From IMG/VR virus record IMGVR_UViG_3300041809_000463, positions 1 through 30,521 of that record: a DNA stretch of 30,521 bases, one strand, 5' to 3'. A program made the position numbers and the translations under genes. Positions 1 to 7,199 of this stretch are shown one piece after another. The notes beneath the pieces were generated by a model. It saw only the letters and a program-made list of their open reading frames with translations. It did not search any database and was not told where the DNA came from. Every line of letters begins with the position of its first letter. Position 1 is the stretch's first letter. Source of the DNA: a virus.

Positions 1-98
1 CTGAGGCTGCGCCACTCCAGCCCGTTGCTGAGGCTGCGCCCCTCTCGCCCGTTGCTGAGGCTGCGCCACTCTCGCCCGTTGCTGAGGCTGCGCCACTC
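1..98. repeat. 27-bp in-frame tandem repeat, about 3.6 copies
   Basis: Units begin at 1, 28, 55 and 82 with the core CTGAGGCTGCGCCACTC; the last unit ends at about 98. The period of 27 is nine codons, and on the minus strand each unit encodes SGAASATGE, with E to W and S to R changes in individual copies. The array continues beyond the left edge. Confidence 0.9.
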
Positions 99-496
99 GC
101 GGCGTGGTGAACCCATGCCATCTGTCCCGCTAAAACGAAATCAGTAGCCTCATTCCACGAGCCAGTGAAGCGCAAGACGCCAGTGCGGAACTTAGCTTTT
201 CCTCGCAGATTGCCTTCCCCGCCCACGATGTCTTTTGCAGCAACGCCGTAGACTTGCCACAACGCCGACCAATCGCACTCTTTTCCTTCGCCCAAACCGA
301 TAGCCCACGGCCAGCCGTGAATTCCTCCGCCACATCTCATGTCGTCGCTCCAATCAGGAGCAGTAACGGTTTCGCCTACATTCATCGGGTGCTGAAATCC
401 GCCGTAAGACTTGCCGTCCTTCGACACAAAGCGCACGACCAGAACTTCATCGCCGCCATTTGTCCATTGATGGACAGGAACCACGTTCTCGCTCAT
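1..496 (-). CDS. DUF7666-like protein with nonapeptide repeats (3' partial)
   Basis: The frame is open from an ATG at 496 and runs off the left edge, giving 165 codons without a stop. A strong ribosome site (GGGAGAGGAT) touches the start. Residues 1-130 form a compact domain rich in Gly and Trp (RCGGGIHGWPWAIGLGEGK at about 54-72). From about residue 134 the chain becomes tandem SGAASATGE units, encoded by the 27-bp DNA repeat. A globular head followed by GAASATG repeats is typical of DUF7666-type phage proteins, whose function is not known. It lies 22 bp behind the HTH gene on the same strand, so the two are probably co-transcribed. Family assignment is from memory of the repeat pattern; the reading frame itself is secure. 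Confidence 0.75.
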   Translation of the reverse strand, partial: MSENVVPVHQWTNGGDEVLVVRFVSKDGKSYGGFQHPMNVGETVTAPDWSDDMRCGGGIHGWPWAIGLGEGKECDWSALWQVYGVAAKDIVGGEGNLRGKAKFRTGVLRFTGSWNEATDFVLAGQMAWVHHAASGAASATGESGAASATGERGAASATGWSGAAS

Positions 497-517
497 ATCC
501 TCTCCCTTTGCCGCCGC

Positions 518-721
518 TCACTTGACGCGCTTCTCGATCTGTATGTGCATGGCAACGACCAGCAGCACTAGCTTAGATGGCTGATTGTCACCATTGTGCC
601 ACTGCTCCACAGCCTGCCGCGTCACTCCCAGATCGTCGGCAATAGCCTTGAACGACTCCTTAGAGTGTCGCCTGGCTAGATACTTTCGGAATTGCGCTTT
701 GGTCAACGCCTTGACTGGCAT
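518..721 (-). CDS. Small XRE-type HTH repressor
   Basis: This 67-residue protein begins MPVKALTKAQ. Its helix-turn-helix is at about 20-45 (FKAIADDLGVTRQAVEQWHN), a Cro/C1-like DNA-binding fold with almost nothing else attached. The frame stays open upstream to 805, but those codons cover the -35 and -10 boxes of the promoter, so the ATG at 721 is preferred. It lies only 6 nt downstream of the -10, which implies a leaderless message. It reads away from the early operon across a shared operator, the classic position for a phage switch regulator that represses rightward transcription, its own, or both. Repressor versus activator cannot be told from sequence. Confidence 0.8.
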   Translation of the reverse strand: MPVKALTKAQFRKYLARRHSKESFKAIADDLGVTRQAVEQWHNGDNQPSKLVLLVVAMHIQIEKRVK

Positions 722-727
722 ACTGGA

Positions 728-756
728 ATAATGCGCCTCAAAATAAATCGTGTCAA
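728..756 (-). promoter_or_regulatory. Leftward promoter for the HTH gene
   Basis: On the minus strand a perfect -35 TTGACA (756-751) is followed by a 17-bp spacer and a -10 CATTAT (733-728, 4 of 6). The expected start of transcription coincides with the ATG at 721, so the transcript would be leaderless. Confidence 0.6.
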
Positions 757-767
757 GGGGCTTGACA
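751..767. promoter_or_regulatory. Candidate operator, perfect palindrome between divergent promoters
   Basis: TGTCAAGGGGCTTGACA is a perfect inverted repeat with 7-bp arms and a GGG centre. Each arm contains the TTGACA -35 box of one of the two divergent promoters, so a dimeric protein bound here would cover both. The adjacent HTH protein is the obvious candidate ligand. Confidence 0.6.
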
Positions 768-790
768 AATATATTTCGCGGGCTTATCGT
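762..790 (+). promoter_or_regulatory. Rightward early promoter
   Basis: A perfect -35 TTGACA (762-767), a 17-bp spacer and a -10 TATCGT (785-790, 4 of 6) lie 26 bp before the first early gene. Its -35 is half of the palindrome at 751-767. Confidence 0.6.
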
Positions 791-816
791 TATCTTCGTC
801 AGCAAAGGAGACGCCG

Positions 817-1005
817 ATGGAGCCGATGGAAGAAATCAGGGTGCTGATGGAAGCGAAGAACGCAATGGCCGTGGCATTCCGCAATGACGTCCCGTTTTGG
901 GCGCGGTCAAAGGTCCAGCACGCGCAGAACTATCTCGATGCGCAGGCGAGTCAGATCGCCGCCGACCTTTGCGCCGACGACTCCGCAGAGCCTGAATCAG
1001 TTTAG
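817..1005 (+). CDS. Small hypothetical early protein
   Basis: This 62-residue, mostly helical protein (MEPMEEIRVLMEAKNAMAVA) has an acidic C-terminus. AAGGAG at 805-810 is 6 nt before the ATG. It is the first gene after the rightward early promoter, a position often held by a regulator or host-takeover peptide, but I recognise no family. Being real is well supported by the ribosome site and promoter; function is unknown. Confidence 0.7.
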   Translation: MEPMEEIRVLMEAKNAMAVAFRNDVPFWARSKVQHAQNYLDAQASQIAADLCADDSAEPESV

Positions 1006-1014
1006 TAACAAGTT

Positions 1015-1090
1015 TCCCGCCGTCCACAGGCTAAGGTGTTGCAGGCTGGCCGATTGGCATACAGTCCCCGGATACCAGCAGACGGCGGGA
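1015..1090 (+). promoter_or_regulatory. Structured leader RNA candidate
   Basis: TCCCGCCGTC (1015-1024) and GACGGCGGGA (1081-1090) form a perfect 10-bp closing stem around 56 nt. The enclosed segment can form a further small hairpin around GCCGATTGGC. The structure fills most of the gap between two small genes and ends 13 nt before the next ribosome site. There is no T-run, so it is not a typical terminator. Confidence 0.45.
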
Positions 1091-1113
1091 TTCAACTTTG
1101 ATTGGAGAAAAAC

Positions 1114-1332
1114 ATGGCAAAGAATGAGACAGTAGAAACGCTTCACGCGCCGCACGGGACGCCCATCGTTCCCAAGCGGCCCCGGCATATCGCCATCGGC
1201 ATCAACCACCTGGTCATCCAGCGCAACAAAGCTATGGCTGTCCGTGACAAGGCTGCTCAGGAAGTGAAAGAACTTGAGGCGGCTCTCTCGGCTCTTGGCT
1301 GGTCTGATCTTCCGCTGTTCGAGGGCAAATAA
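1114..1332 (+). CDS. Small hypothetical early protein
   Basis: This 72-residue protein begins MAKNETVETLHAPHG. GGAG at 1104-1107 supports the ATG at 1114 rather than a TTG at 1102. The middle is basic and hydrophobic (PRHIAIGINHLVIQRNKAMAV) and the C-terminal third is a likely helix (AAQEVKELEAALSALG). Its stop abuts the ERF start, so it is translated with the recombination genes. No family is recognised. Confidence 0.7.
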   Translation: MAKNETVETLHAPHGTPIVPKRPRHIAIGINHLVIQRNKAMAVRDKAAQEVKELEAALSALGWSDLPLFEGK

Positions 1333-2124
1333 ATGACTGACACAGCCATCCAACGCGCCCCGAGCGGCATGGAGTTGCTTGACAGGCTCTCCCGCAATGT
1401 TACCGATCCACAGGCGGCTATCGAGATTGCGAGGCAGGTTGTCGAGCTTGAAACCAAGCGCGAAGAGTTTCTGCAAAACCGGGAACGCTTCGAGTGGGAG
1501 AAACTGGACCGTGAGGCACGAGTAGAGTTTGCGAAAGCGTTTAAGACGTTCAAGGACGATGCGCCGACGATCCTCAAGACCAAACATGTATCGTTCCCCA
1601 GCAAGGATTCCAACAAGCCCGCAACAAGCTACTGGCACGTTGAATTAGACAAAGCCTGTGATTTGCTGATTCCTGCACTCCTTAAGGTGGGGATCACACA
1701 CCGCTGGAAGTCAACAGATTTGCCGGACGGCCGGGTTCGAGTTACCTGCTTCCTCAAGCACCACCTGGGGTACGAGGAAGAAGGGGCAACACTCGCCGGA
1801 CCGTCAGATACCAGTGGTGGTAAAAATCCAATTCAGGGCGTTGGCTCTGCAAACTCCTACCTCGAACGGTACACGTTCTTGGCTTCGTGTGGCATCGTTC
1901 CGAAGGGTGTGGACAATGACGGCAACCCTCCCGGCATCACACAGGAAGAGGGGGGTGGATTTATCGACGCTATCAACCAGGCAGAGAGCCCAGCCGACGT
2001 AATGGTTGAGTGGTCCAAAGCTCTTGACGCGGCAAAGAAACTGACGCCGCCCGATTATCGCTCAATGACGCTTTTCACCGAAGCACGCGACGAACGCCTG
2101 AAAGCGTTCAAGAGGGCAAAATGA
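1333..2124 (+). CDS. erf: ERF-family single-strand annealing recombinase
   Basis: This 263-residue protein belongs to the ERF superfamily, which anneals complementary single-stranded DNA during phage recombination and genome circularisation or repair. Hallmarks are the conserved core at about 100-190: YWHVELDKACDLLIPAL, a beta segment ending in VRVTCFLKHHLG, and GVGSANSYLERYTFLASCGI at 169-188, the signature Gly/Ser plus aromatic block. An N-terminal charged helix (about 30-75) precedes it. The start codon follows the previous stop directly and its own stop overlaps the exonuclease ATG, giving the usual annealase-exonuclease pair. The ERF call is strong; activity on this phage's DNA is inferred. 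Confidence 0.9.
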   Translation: MTDTAIQRAPSGMELLDRLSRNVTDPQAAIEIARQVVELETKREEFLQNRERFEWEKLDREARVEFAKAFKTFKDDAPTILKTKHVSFPSKDSNKPATSYWHVELDKACDLLIPALLKVGITHRWKSTDLPDGRVRVTCFLKHHLGYEEEGATLAGPSDTSGGKNPIQGVGSANSYLERYTFLASCGIVPKGVDNDGNPPGITQEEGGGFIDAINQAESPADVMVEWSKALDAAKKLTPPDYRSMTLFTEARDERLKAFKRAK

Positions 2125-2828
2125 GCAGAATCATCGAATGCACGCAAGGCGACGACCTCTGGACCGCCGCGAGAGTCGGACGCATCACAGGCTCGAACAT
2201 CGACGCTCTCTTGGCTCCTCCGACCACCCGCCAGTCCACCCGCAAGGGCGTAGTCTGTCCAGCCGGCACGGAAGCTCTTGAGTACGCTGAGTACCGCCAG
2301 AAACTCATCGTGGAGCGCATCTACGGCAGAGCGGTGAACAACGTCACCACGCAGTACATGAAGGACGGCAGCGACAGAGAGCCTTTCGCTCGCATGATCT
2401 ACGAGGCGGAAGTGCAGATGCCCGTAGAGTTGGTCGGCTTTGTTCTGCATCCTCTCTGGGATTGGTTCGGTTGCAGCCCGGATGGCCTGGTGGGCGACAA
2501 GGGTGGCACTGAGTTAAAGTGCCCGACTGAGATGGTTCACCTGGCCTACGCTGACAATCCCGAGACGCTGGCCGAAGAGTACAAAGGTCAGTGTCTCTCG
2601 GGGCTTATCTGCTATCCCGAGCGGGATTGGTGGGACTGCTCTACTTTCCAGCCTTACGCTCCAGATGCAATTAAGCTCGTCAAGGCTCCCCGTTTCTGGC
2701 GTTCCGATTGGGCGCAAACGATCGCAGAGATCGAGGACAAAGCTCAGGTGCTCAACGCTCAGATTGAAGAGGCGATAGCCAAGCGCGGCTTGCCGCCTAC
2801 TCAATGGAAGATCATGCCGAACAACTAA
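2121..2828 (+). CDS. YqaJ-family (lambda Exo-like) recombination exonuclease
   Basis: This 235-residue protein matches the YqaJ viral recombinase family, PD-(D/E)XK exonucleases that resect double-strand ends to feed an annealing protein. Visible elements are RVGRITGSNIDALL near the N-terminus (about 18-31), REPFARMIYEAE at 86-97 with a catalytic-type Glu, and CSPDGLVGDKGGTELKCP at 118-135, holding the metal-binding Asp121, Glu131 and Lys133. Its ATG overlaps the stop of the ERF gene, so the pair is translationally coupled. Length is normal for the family and all expected active-site residues are present. Confidence 0.92.
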   Translation: MSRIIECTQGDDLWTAARVGRITGSNIDALLAPPTTRQSTRKGVVCPAGTEALEYAEYRQKLIVERIYGRAVNNVTTQYMKDGSDREPFARMIYEAEVQMPVELVGFVLHPLWDWFGCSPDGLVGDKGGTELKCPTEMVHLAYADNPETLAEEYKGQCLSGLICYPERDWWDCSTFQPYAPDAIKLVKAPRFWRSDWAQTIAEIEDKAQVLNAQIEEAIAKRGLPPTQWKIMPNN

Positions 2829-2844
2829 GCGAGAGGACAGCACA

Positions 2845-3996
2845 ATGGCAGACACAAGTTTGATGGTAATTCCGCCCACGATGACAGGGGTTATTCTCTT
2901 TGCTCCCGGCAAAGCTGACGAAGTGATCGCAGAGATCAAAGCCAAGGCCCGCGCAGAAGCAGCCGCGCTCGATATTTCAACCAAAGAAAACCGGGATGCT
3001 CTCGCGGCGCTCGCCTACAAGATCGCCCGCACTAAGACCGCGACCGACAAAATGCGCCTGGAATTGGTCGCAGATCGCAAGAAAGAACTCAAGGTGATTG
3101 ACGCTGAAGGGGCGCGGATTTGGGACGAACTGGAGGCGCTTCAAAAGGAAGTGCGCCAGCCGCTGACTGAGTGGGAGAACCGGGATAAAGAGCGCATCGC
3201 CAAGCACGAGGCTGCGATTGCCGATCTCGACCTCGTAGGTACTCAGACTCTTCAAGAGTGGCATTGCCTTCCTCTGGAGGAAATGAAAGAGCGCCTACAG
3301 GAGATCGTCGGTGAATATCCGTCAGACCACGACTGGGGGGAATTCGGATCGCGTGGGGCACTGGCGGTGAAGACGGCTACGGCGAAGATCAGCGACGCTA
3401 TCCAGAAGCGGGAAACCCACGACGCCGAACAGATCGAGTTGGCCCGTCTGCGGGCGGAAGCTGCCGAGCGTGCGCAGAAAGAACGTGAGGAAGCGGCTGC
3501 GGCCAAGGCGAAGGCCGAGGCCGAAGAAAAGGCCCGAATCGCTGCGGCTGAGGCAGAGCGCGCGGCGAAAGCGGAAAGGGAGCGCATCGAGCGCGAGGCT
3601 CAGGAGCGCGAAACCAAGGCCGCGAAGGAAGCCGCTGAAAGAGAGGCCGCAATCGAGCGTGAGCGCAAAGCTGCGCAAGAGCGCGCGGAGCAGGCCGAGC
3701 GGCAGCGGATCGAAGCGGAGGCGAAAGCCAAGCGCGACGCGGAGGCTGCTGCGAAAAAGGCAGAGGAAGATAAGAAGGCGGCGATTCGTACCGAGCAGGA
3801 ACGTGCGGAGCGTGAGCGCAAAGAGGCGGAAGAGGCGGAACGGAAACGTGCGGCGAACCGCGCTCACTCAGCCAAGATCAACAACGAAGCGAAAGCCTGC
3901 CTGCTCAACCATACCAATCTGACCGCTGAGAACGCGGAAGAAGTCATCAAGGCCATCGCCAAAGGTCTGGTGTCGCATGTCTCAATCCAATACTGA
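2845..3996 (+). CDS. Long coiled-coil protein of the recombination operon
   Basis: This 383-residue protein has a ribosome site (GAGAGGA) before the ATG. Residues 20-120 resemble a helical domain seen in phage recombination loci (NRDALAALAYKIARTKTATD, then WDELEALQKEVRQPLTEWE). Residues about 190-345 are an almost uninterrupted Ala/Glu/Arg/Lys coiled coil that makes similarity searches hit TolA. The C-terminus (NEAKACLLNHTNLTAENAEE) is a short helical cap. Homologous arrangements next to an annealing protein and YqaJ suggest a recombination partner or scaffold rather than a true TolA. There is no signal peptide, so it acts in the cytoplasm. The role is inferred from context. Confidence 0.75.
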   Translation: MADTSLMVIPPTMTGVILFAPGKADEVIAEIKAKARAEAAALDISTKENRDALAALAYKIARTKTATDKMRLELVADRKKELKVIDAEGARIWDELEALQKEVRQPLTEWENRDKERIAKHEAAIADLDLVGTQTLQEWHCLPLEEMKERLQEIVGEYPSDHDWGEFGSRGALAVKTATAKISDAIQKRETHDAEQIELARLRAEAAERAQKEREEAAAAKAKAEAEEKARIAAAEAERAAKAERERIEREAQERETKAAKEAAEREAAIERERKAAQERAEQAERQRIEAEAKAKRDAEAAAKKAEEDKKAAIRTEQERAERERKEAEEAERKRAANRAHSAKINNEAKACLLNHTNLTAENAEEVIKAIAKGLVSHVSIQY

Positions 3997-4399
3997 TGTC
4001 TGGGCGGCGGTGCTTGAACTGATTCCCTCAGTCGAGGTCTGGAATCAGAACCTCGCCGAGTTCAAGCGCCTCACTGAGCAGTACGGGCCAGAGTGCCGCG
4101 AGTTCATCAAGGCGGAGGCAGAGCGCCGGGGCTACCTGTGGAGCAAGGAATCGAAGTGCTATACCCATCCTTGGCGCATGATCGCCTGCAACCAGCCCGG
4201 CAGGTTGATTGGAGTGGGCTGGAGGTCGGGGCAGTTGGCTTGCGTGTTCGGCTCAAAGAATGGCCCGGTGCGGTACGAGTCGGAGAGCCACGAGATACCG
4301 CCAGAGACGGCGCAGAAGTTGGTTAACTCGCTTTACTGTGATGCGCTCTACGCGAAGATCATCAAGAACAAAGGTATCGTCATGCAAAAGGTGGGGTGA
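3977..4399 (+). CDS. KTSC-like domain protein
   Basis: This 140-residue protein overlaps the preceding gene by 20 bp. Residues about 75-130 (GRLIGVGWRSGQLACVFGS followed by EIPPETAQKLVNS and ALYAKIIKNK) follow the KTSC pattern: a beta-rich segment, an aromatic or Pro-containing turn, then a helix and a basic tail. KTSC domains are short modules common in phages and found near replication or recombination genes; their biochemical role is not established. The N-terminal 70 residues are helical and unassigned. The domain call rests on pattern only. Confidence 0.55.
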   Translation: MSQSNTDVWAAVLELIPSVEVWNQNLAEFKRLTEQYGPECREFIKAEAERRGYLWSKESKCYTHPWRMIACNQPGRLIGVGWRSGQLACVFGSKNGPVRYESESHEIPPETAQKLVNSLYCDALYAKIIKNKGIVMQKVG

Positions 4400-4605
4400 T
4401 GGCATTCCCGAAAACACTAAACGAAATGAAGGCGGCAAACTACCGCTTTGACAATGACGCCGTTTGCCGTGGCTGCGGCGACGACATTGAATGGTGGGAA
4501 ACCCCGAACGGGAAGAAGATTCCGATGAACCCGATGACCAGTGGAGATTCAGAGGCTGTCGCGCATTGGGCAACCTGCACCGAACAGGATAGCTTCCGCA
4601 AATGA
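4399..4605 (+). CDS. Small zinc-binding protein
   Basis: This 68-residue protein (MAFPKTLNEMKAANYRFDND) carries CRGCGDDIEWWETPNGKKIP followed by a His and a Cys (HWATC) near the C-terminus, a likely one-zinc ribbon of the CxxC-H-C type. The ATG at 4399 overlaps the previous stop (TGATG), and the stop overlaps the helicase ATG. A GTG at 4396 is an alternative start. Function is unknown, but the position suggests an accessory to the helicase. Confidence 0.7.
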   Translation: MAFPKTLNEMKAANYRFDNDAVCRGCGDDIEWWETPNGKKIPMNPMTSGDSEAVAHWATCTEQDSFRK

Positions 4606-6251
4606 GTGAGCAGATGACGCTGTTGCGGCCCTACAACAATCTGCGCCTGCGCCCCTTGCGTCCACGGCAGGCTCAAGCCATCGCGGACATTCGCCAGGCC
4701 ATCAAGGATGGACATAAGCGCATCATTCTGGCTGCTCCGTGCGGATTTGGAAAAACTTTGCTTTCGGCTCATCTTATCGGTGGGGCGCTGTCAAAAGGAA
4801 CCAGACCTCTTTTCACTGCTCCGGCTATTTCTCTCATCGACCAGACCGTGAAAGCGTTCGAGTTTGAGGGCATCCGCGACATCGGAGTGATGCAGGCCCA
4901 GCACGCGAGAACCGACCGCGAGGCGCAGGTACAGGTTGCTTCCGTACAGACGCTCATCAAAAGGGCATTGCCTGATGTGGATTTTATGATGCTCGACGAA
5001 ATTCACAGAACCTACAAGGGCTTGAACGAAATGCTCGACGGGCCGTGGAAAGACAAGATCGCCATCGGCCTGACGGCTACGCCTTGGGTAAAGAGCATGG
5101 GGCTGCGCTGGACGAAGCTCATCATCCCGGCGACTATTCCGCAGTTGATCGAGGAAGAATTACTGACGCCAACTGTTCTCTACGTGCCAGAGCAAATTGC
5201 CGATCGAGGCAACATCGCAGTGCAGAAAGGCGAGTTCACCGAAGCATCAGCATCACAGGAGATGCGCCAGCAGAGGATCGTCGGGAACGTTGTCGAGACT
5301 TGGAAGAAGCTCGGACCCGGCGAAAAGGCATTCATGTTCTGCGTGAACCTGGACCACGCCAGAGCGCAGATGGCGGCGTTCATTGACTCTGGAGTTCCGT
5401 TTGGCTACATCGACGCGCAGACACCGAGCGAGGAAAGGACGCGACAGTTCCGCAAGATGTACCACGGGGAGATCGCGGGCATCGCCTCCGTCGGATGCTT
5501 GATTGCCGGGGTGGATGAGGATGTGCGCTGCATCATCGACGCGGCGCCTACCAAAAGCGAAATCAGCCTGGTACAGCGGTGGGGGCGTGGAATCAGGACG
5601 CATGTAGGGAAAAAGCATCTCATTGGCTTGGATCATGCTGGAAACAACACTGAGCAGGGCCTTGGCTTGTTCTGGGAGATATTCCACGATCACCTGGACA
5701 CGCACAAGCCGCACGAGAAGGGCGTAGCCTACGAAGGCGAGAAGCGGCCGGCGAAGCCCCGCAGGTGCGCCGCCTGCCATGCTCTTATCCCGGCAGGCAC
5801 GGCAGCCTGTAAGAACTGCGGCCAGCCCGTGAAGGCAACGGGCATCGAGCACGAAGAGGGCGAGTTGGTGGTTTATGGGACGCAGCCGAAAGACCACGAA
5901 ATCGGGGCAGCCGTGGCGTTTCTCGAAAGCAAGGGGCTGACATTCGGCGGTCAGTTCGGCTATGACAACGCCATCGCCGAGGCGGTAAAGCGTGGATTTG
6001 TCCGCAAGGGCAAGAAGCGCGAGTATACGATGCAGGAAAAGCAGGACTGGTACTCTGGCTTCCTGTGGATGGTGCGTGAGCGCGGGAAGGCTGAGGGCGC
6101 GGCTGCTCACCGATATAAAGAGAAGTTTGGAGTCTGGCCGAACAAGTTGCTCAAGGTTGCCCGTCCACCATCGTTCGAGGTCGAGCAGTTCGACAGGCAT
6201 TGCCGCATCAAGTACGCGAAGAGCAAGGCACAGGAGGCCGCGAAAGCGTGA
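4602..6251 (+). CDS. Superfamily 2 DEAD/DEAH-type helicase with zinc ribbon
   Basis: This 549-residue ATP-dependent helicase has all main SF2 motifs: Walker A APCGFGKT at 45-52, DEIH at 132-135, GLTATP at 156-161 and motif VI QRWGRGIR at 325-332. A four-Cys ribbon follows (C389, C392, C403, C406), then about 140 residues of helical C-terminal extension. It most resembles phage UvsW/RadD-like branch-migration or repair helicases. With ERF and YqaJ upstream it probably remodels recombination or fork intermediates. The start is coupled to the previous stop (ATGA), with no separate ribosome site, and the stop overlaps the GTG of the GIY-YIG gene. Confidence 0.92.
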   Translation: MSEQMTLLRPYNNLRLRPLRPRQAQAIADIRQAIKDGHKRIILAAPCGFGKTLLSAHLIGGALSKGTRPLFTAPAISLIDQTVKAFEFEGIRDIGVMQAQHARTDREAQVQVASVQTLIKRALPDVDFMMLDEIHRTYKGLNEMLDGPWKDKIAIGLTATPWVKSMGLRWTKLIIPATIPQLIEEELLTPTVLYVPEQIADRGNIAVQKGEFTEASASQEMRQQRIVGNVVETWKKLGPGEKAFMFCVNLDHARAQMAAFIDSGVPFGYIDAQTPSEERTRQFRKMYHGEIAGIASVGCLIAGVDEDVRCIIDAAPTKSEISLVQRWGRGIRTHVGKKHLIGLDHAGNNTEQGLGLFWEIFHDHLDTHKPHEKGVAYEGEKRPAKPRRCAACHALIPAGTAACKNCGQPVKATGIEHEEGELVVYGTQPKDHEIGAAVAFLESKGLTFGGQFGYDNAIAEAVKRGFVRKGKKREYTMQEKQDWYSGFLWMVRERGKAEGAAAHRYKEKFGVWPNKLLKVARPPSFEVEQFDRHCRIKYAKSKAQEAAKA

Positions 6252-6670
6252 TTGTCTATCTGTTGCGGAATGAGATCAATGGCTTTTGTTATGTGGGCAA
6301 GACGCGGGGCGTACTAAAGTCCCGTCTCCGCCAGCACCGCACCGAGATGCGGATCGGGCGGCTGGATAGCCTGCTTTACCGGGAAATGCGCCATTACGGA
6401 TGGGAGGCGTTCACGGCGGAAATACTCGGCGAACGGTCATGCGAGCGGGATCTCAACCGCCTTGAGCGCAGGATGATTAAACTCCACAACACTGTCGCCA
6501 ATGGGTACAACGAAGCGGAAGGTGCCAACGGCGGAAGGCCGATTTTCACACGCAGCAATCCGAAGATAAAGCTCTCCGCCGTGCATAAAAAGCGCATCGC
6601 CGAATCGGTGCGAGAGTCTTGGAAAGAGCGCAAGAAGAAACCGGGGGGGGCAAGTGTCGAGTTCCCGTGA
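6248..6670 (+). CDS. GIY-YIG homing-type endonuclease
   Basis: This 140-residue protein starts at a GTG overlapping the helicase stop (GTGA). The GIY-YIG signature is split as usual: IVYLL at 2-6 and CYVGKT at 14-19. The catalytic-type Arg lies in SRLRQH (about 25-30) and the Glu in LERRMIKLHNT (E73), followed by GYN at 86-88. The C-terminal 35 residues (SAVHKKRIAESVRESWKERK) look like a NUMOD3-type DNA-binding helix, typical of free-standing homing endonucleases. It lies between the helicase and DnaB-N genes and overlaps the latter by 17 bp. An 8-G run (6643-6650) sits just before its stop. Confidence 0.85.
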   Translation: MIVYLLRNEINGFCYVGKTRGVLKSRLRQHRTEMRIGRLDSLLYREMRHYGWEAFTAEILGERSCERDLNRLERRMIKLHNTVANGYNEAEGANGGRPIFTRSNPKIKLSAVHKKRIAESVRESWKERKKKPGGASVEFP

Positions 6671-7199
6671 CAAGCTAGATTCCCTCTACGTCATTTTTCG
6701 TGGCATGATCCGCGAGGAGATCGACCAGACGCCGGGCTTCCGAGAGTTGACCGGGAGTTCAGAGTTGCCCGCGAGCGTGGATGCGGAGCGGACCATTATC
6801 GGCGCTATCATGCTCGACAACGCGGCGCTGGATCAGACAAAAGAGATCAAGCCCGATGATTACTCTCTTGATTCACATAGGCGCATATTTTTAGCGATGA
6901 ACCAATTGAAAGACGCGGGGAGCACTATCGACATCGTGACGCTATCGAACCATTTGGGCGAGGATGGCTGCAAGGAGATCGGGGGAGTTGCATACCTGGC
7001 ATCACTGACTGAGGGGCTTCCGAGGCATCTAGTCACTGTCGATTACATCGCCATCGTGAAAGAGAAGGCCAAGCTGCGATCGATCATCGGCGGCTGCGAG
7101 GCTGCTATCAAAGCGTGCATGGAGCAGCAGGTGGCGGCGGCCGACATCGTGGGTGGGTTGGGCGTGGCTTTGAAGGGCATCCGGAAGGTCGGCAAATGA
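6654..7199 (+). CDS. DnaB N-terminal-domain protein without helicase motor
   Basis: This 181-residue protein matches the DnaB N-terminal helical domain: LPASVDAERTIIGAIMLDN at about 38-56, DSHRRIFLAMNQLKDAGSTI, and GGVAYLASLTEGLP. It ends just after the interdomain linker, with no RecA-like ATPase core, whereas full DnaB is about 450 residues. No continuation is found in the following genes. In DnaB this domain forms the collar and binds primase and loader, so a lone copy might recruit or poison host replication proteins; that is inference. The start is GTG at 6654 and overlaps the GIY-YIG gene; the only upstream purine tract is the 8-G run. Confidence 0.85.
   Translation: MSSSRDKLDSLYVIFRGMIREEIDQTPGFRELTGSSELPASVDAERTIIGAIMLDNAALDQTKEIKPDDYSLDSHRRIFLAMNQLKDAGSTIDIVTLSNHLGEDGCKEIGGVAYLASLTEGLPRHLVTVDYIAIVKEKAKLRSIIGGCEAAIKACMEQQVAAADIVGGLGVALKGIRKVGK

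Noticed and set aside
1-98. CRISPR array
   Set aside because: The units are directly adjacent with no unique spacers, and they encode a nonapeptide in frame; it is a coding tandem repeat.
3322-3867. 181-codon minus-strand frame (Leu/Arg/Phe-rich)
   Set aside because: It is the antisense of the Ala/Glu/Arg/Lys coiled-coil gene, whose codon pattern leaves the reverse strand open.
2845-3996. True TolA-like envelope protein
   Set aside because: No signal peptide or membrane segment; similarity to TolA would come only from the Ala/Lys/Glu coiled coil. Context is recombination.
5253-6200. 315-codon minus-strand open frame antisense to the helicase
   Set aside because: It is a mirror of GC-rich codons in a well-supported helicase with all SF2 motifs. 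No ribosome site or family pattern.
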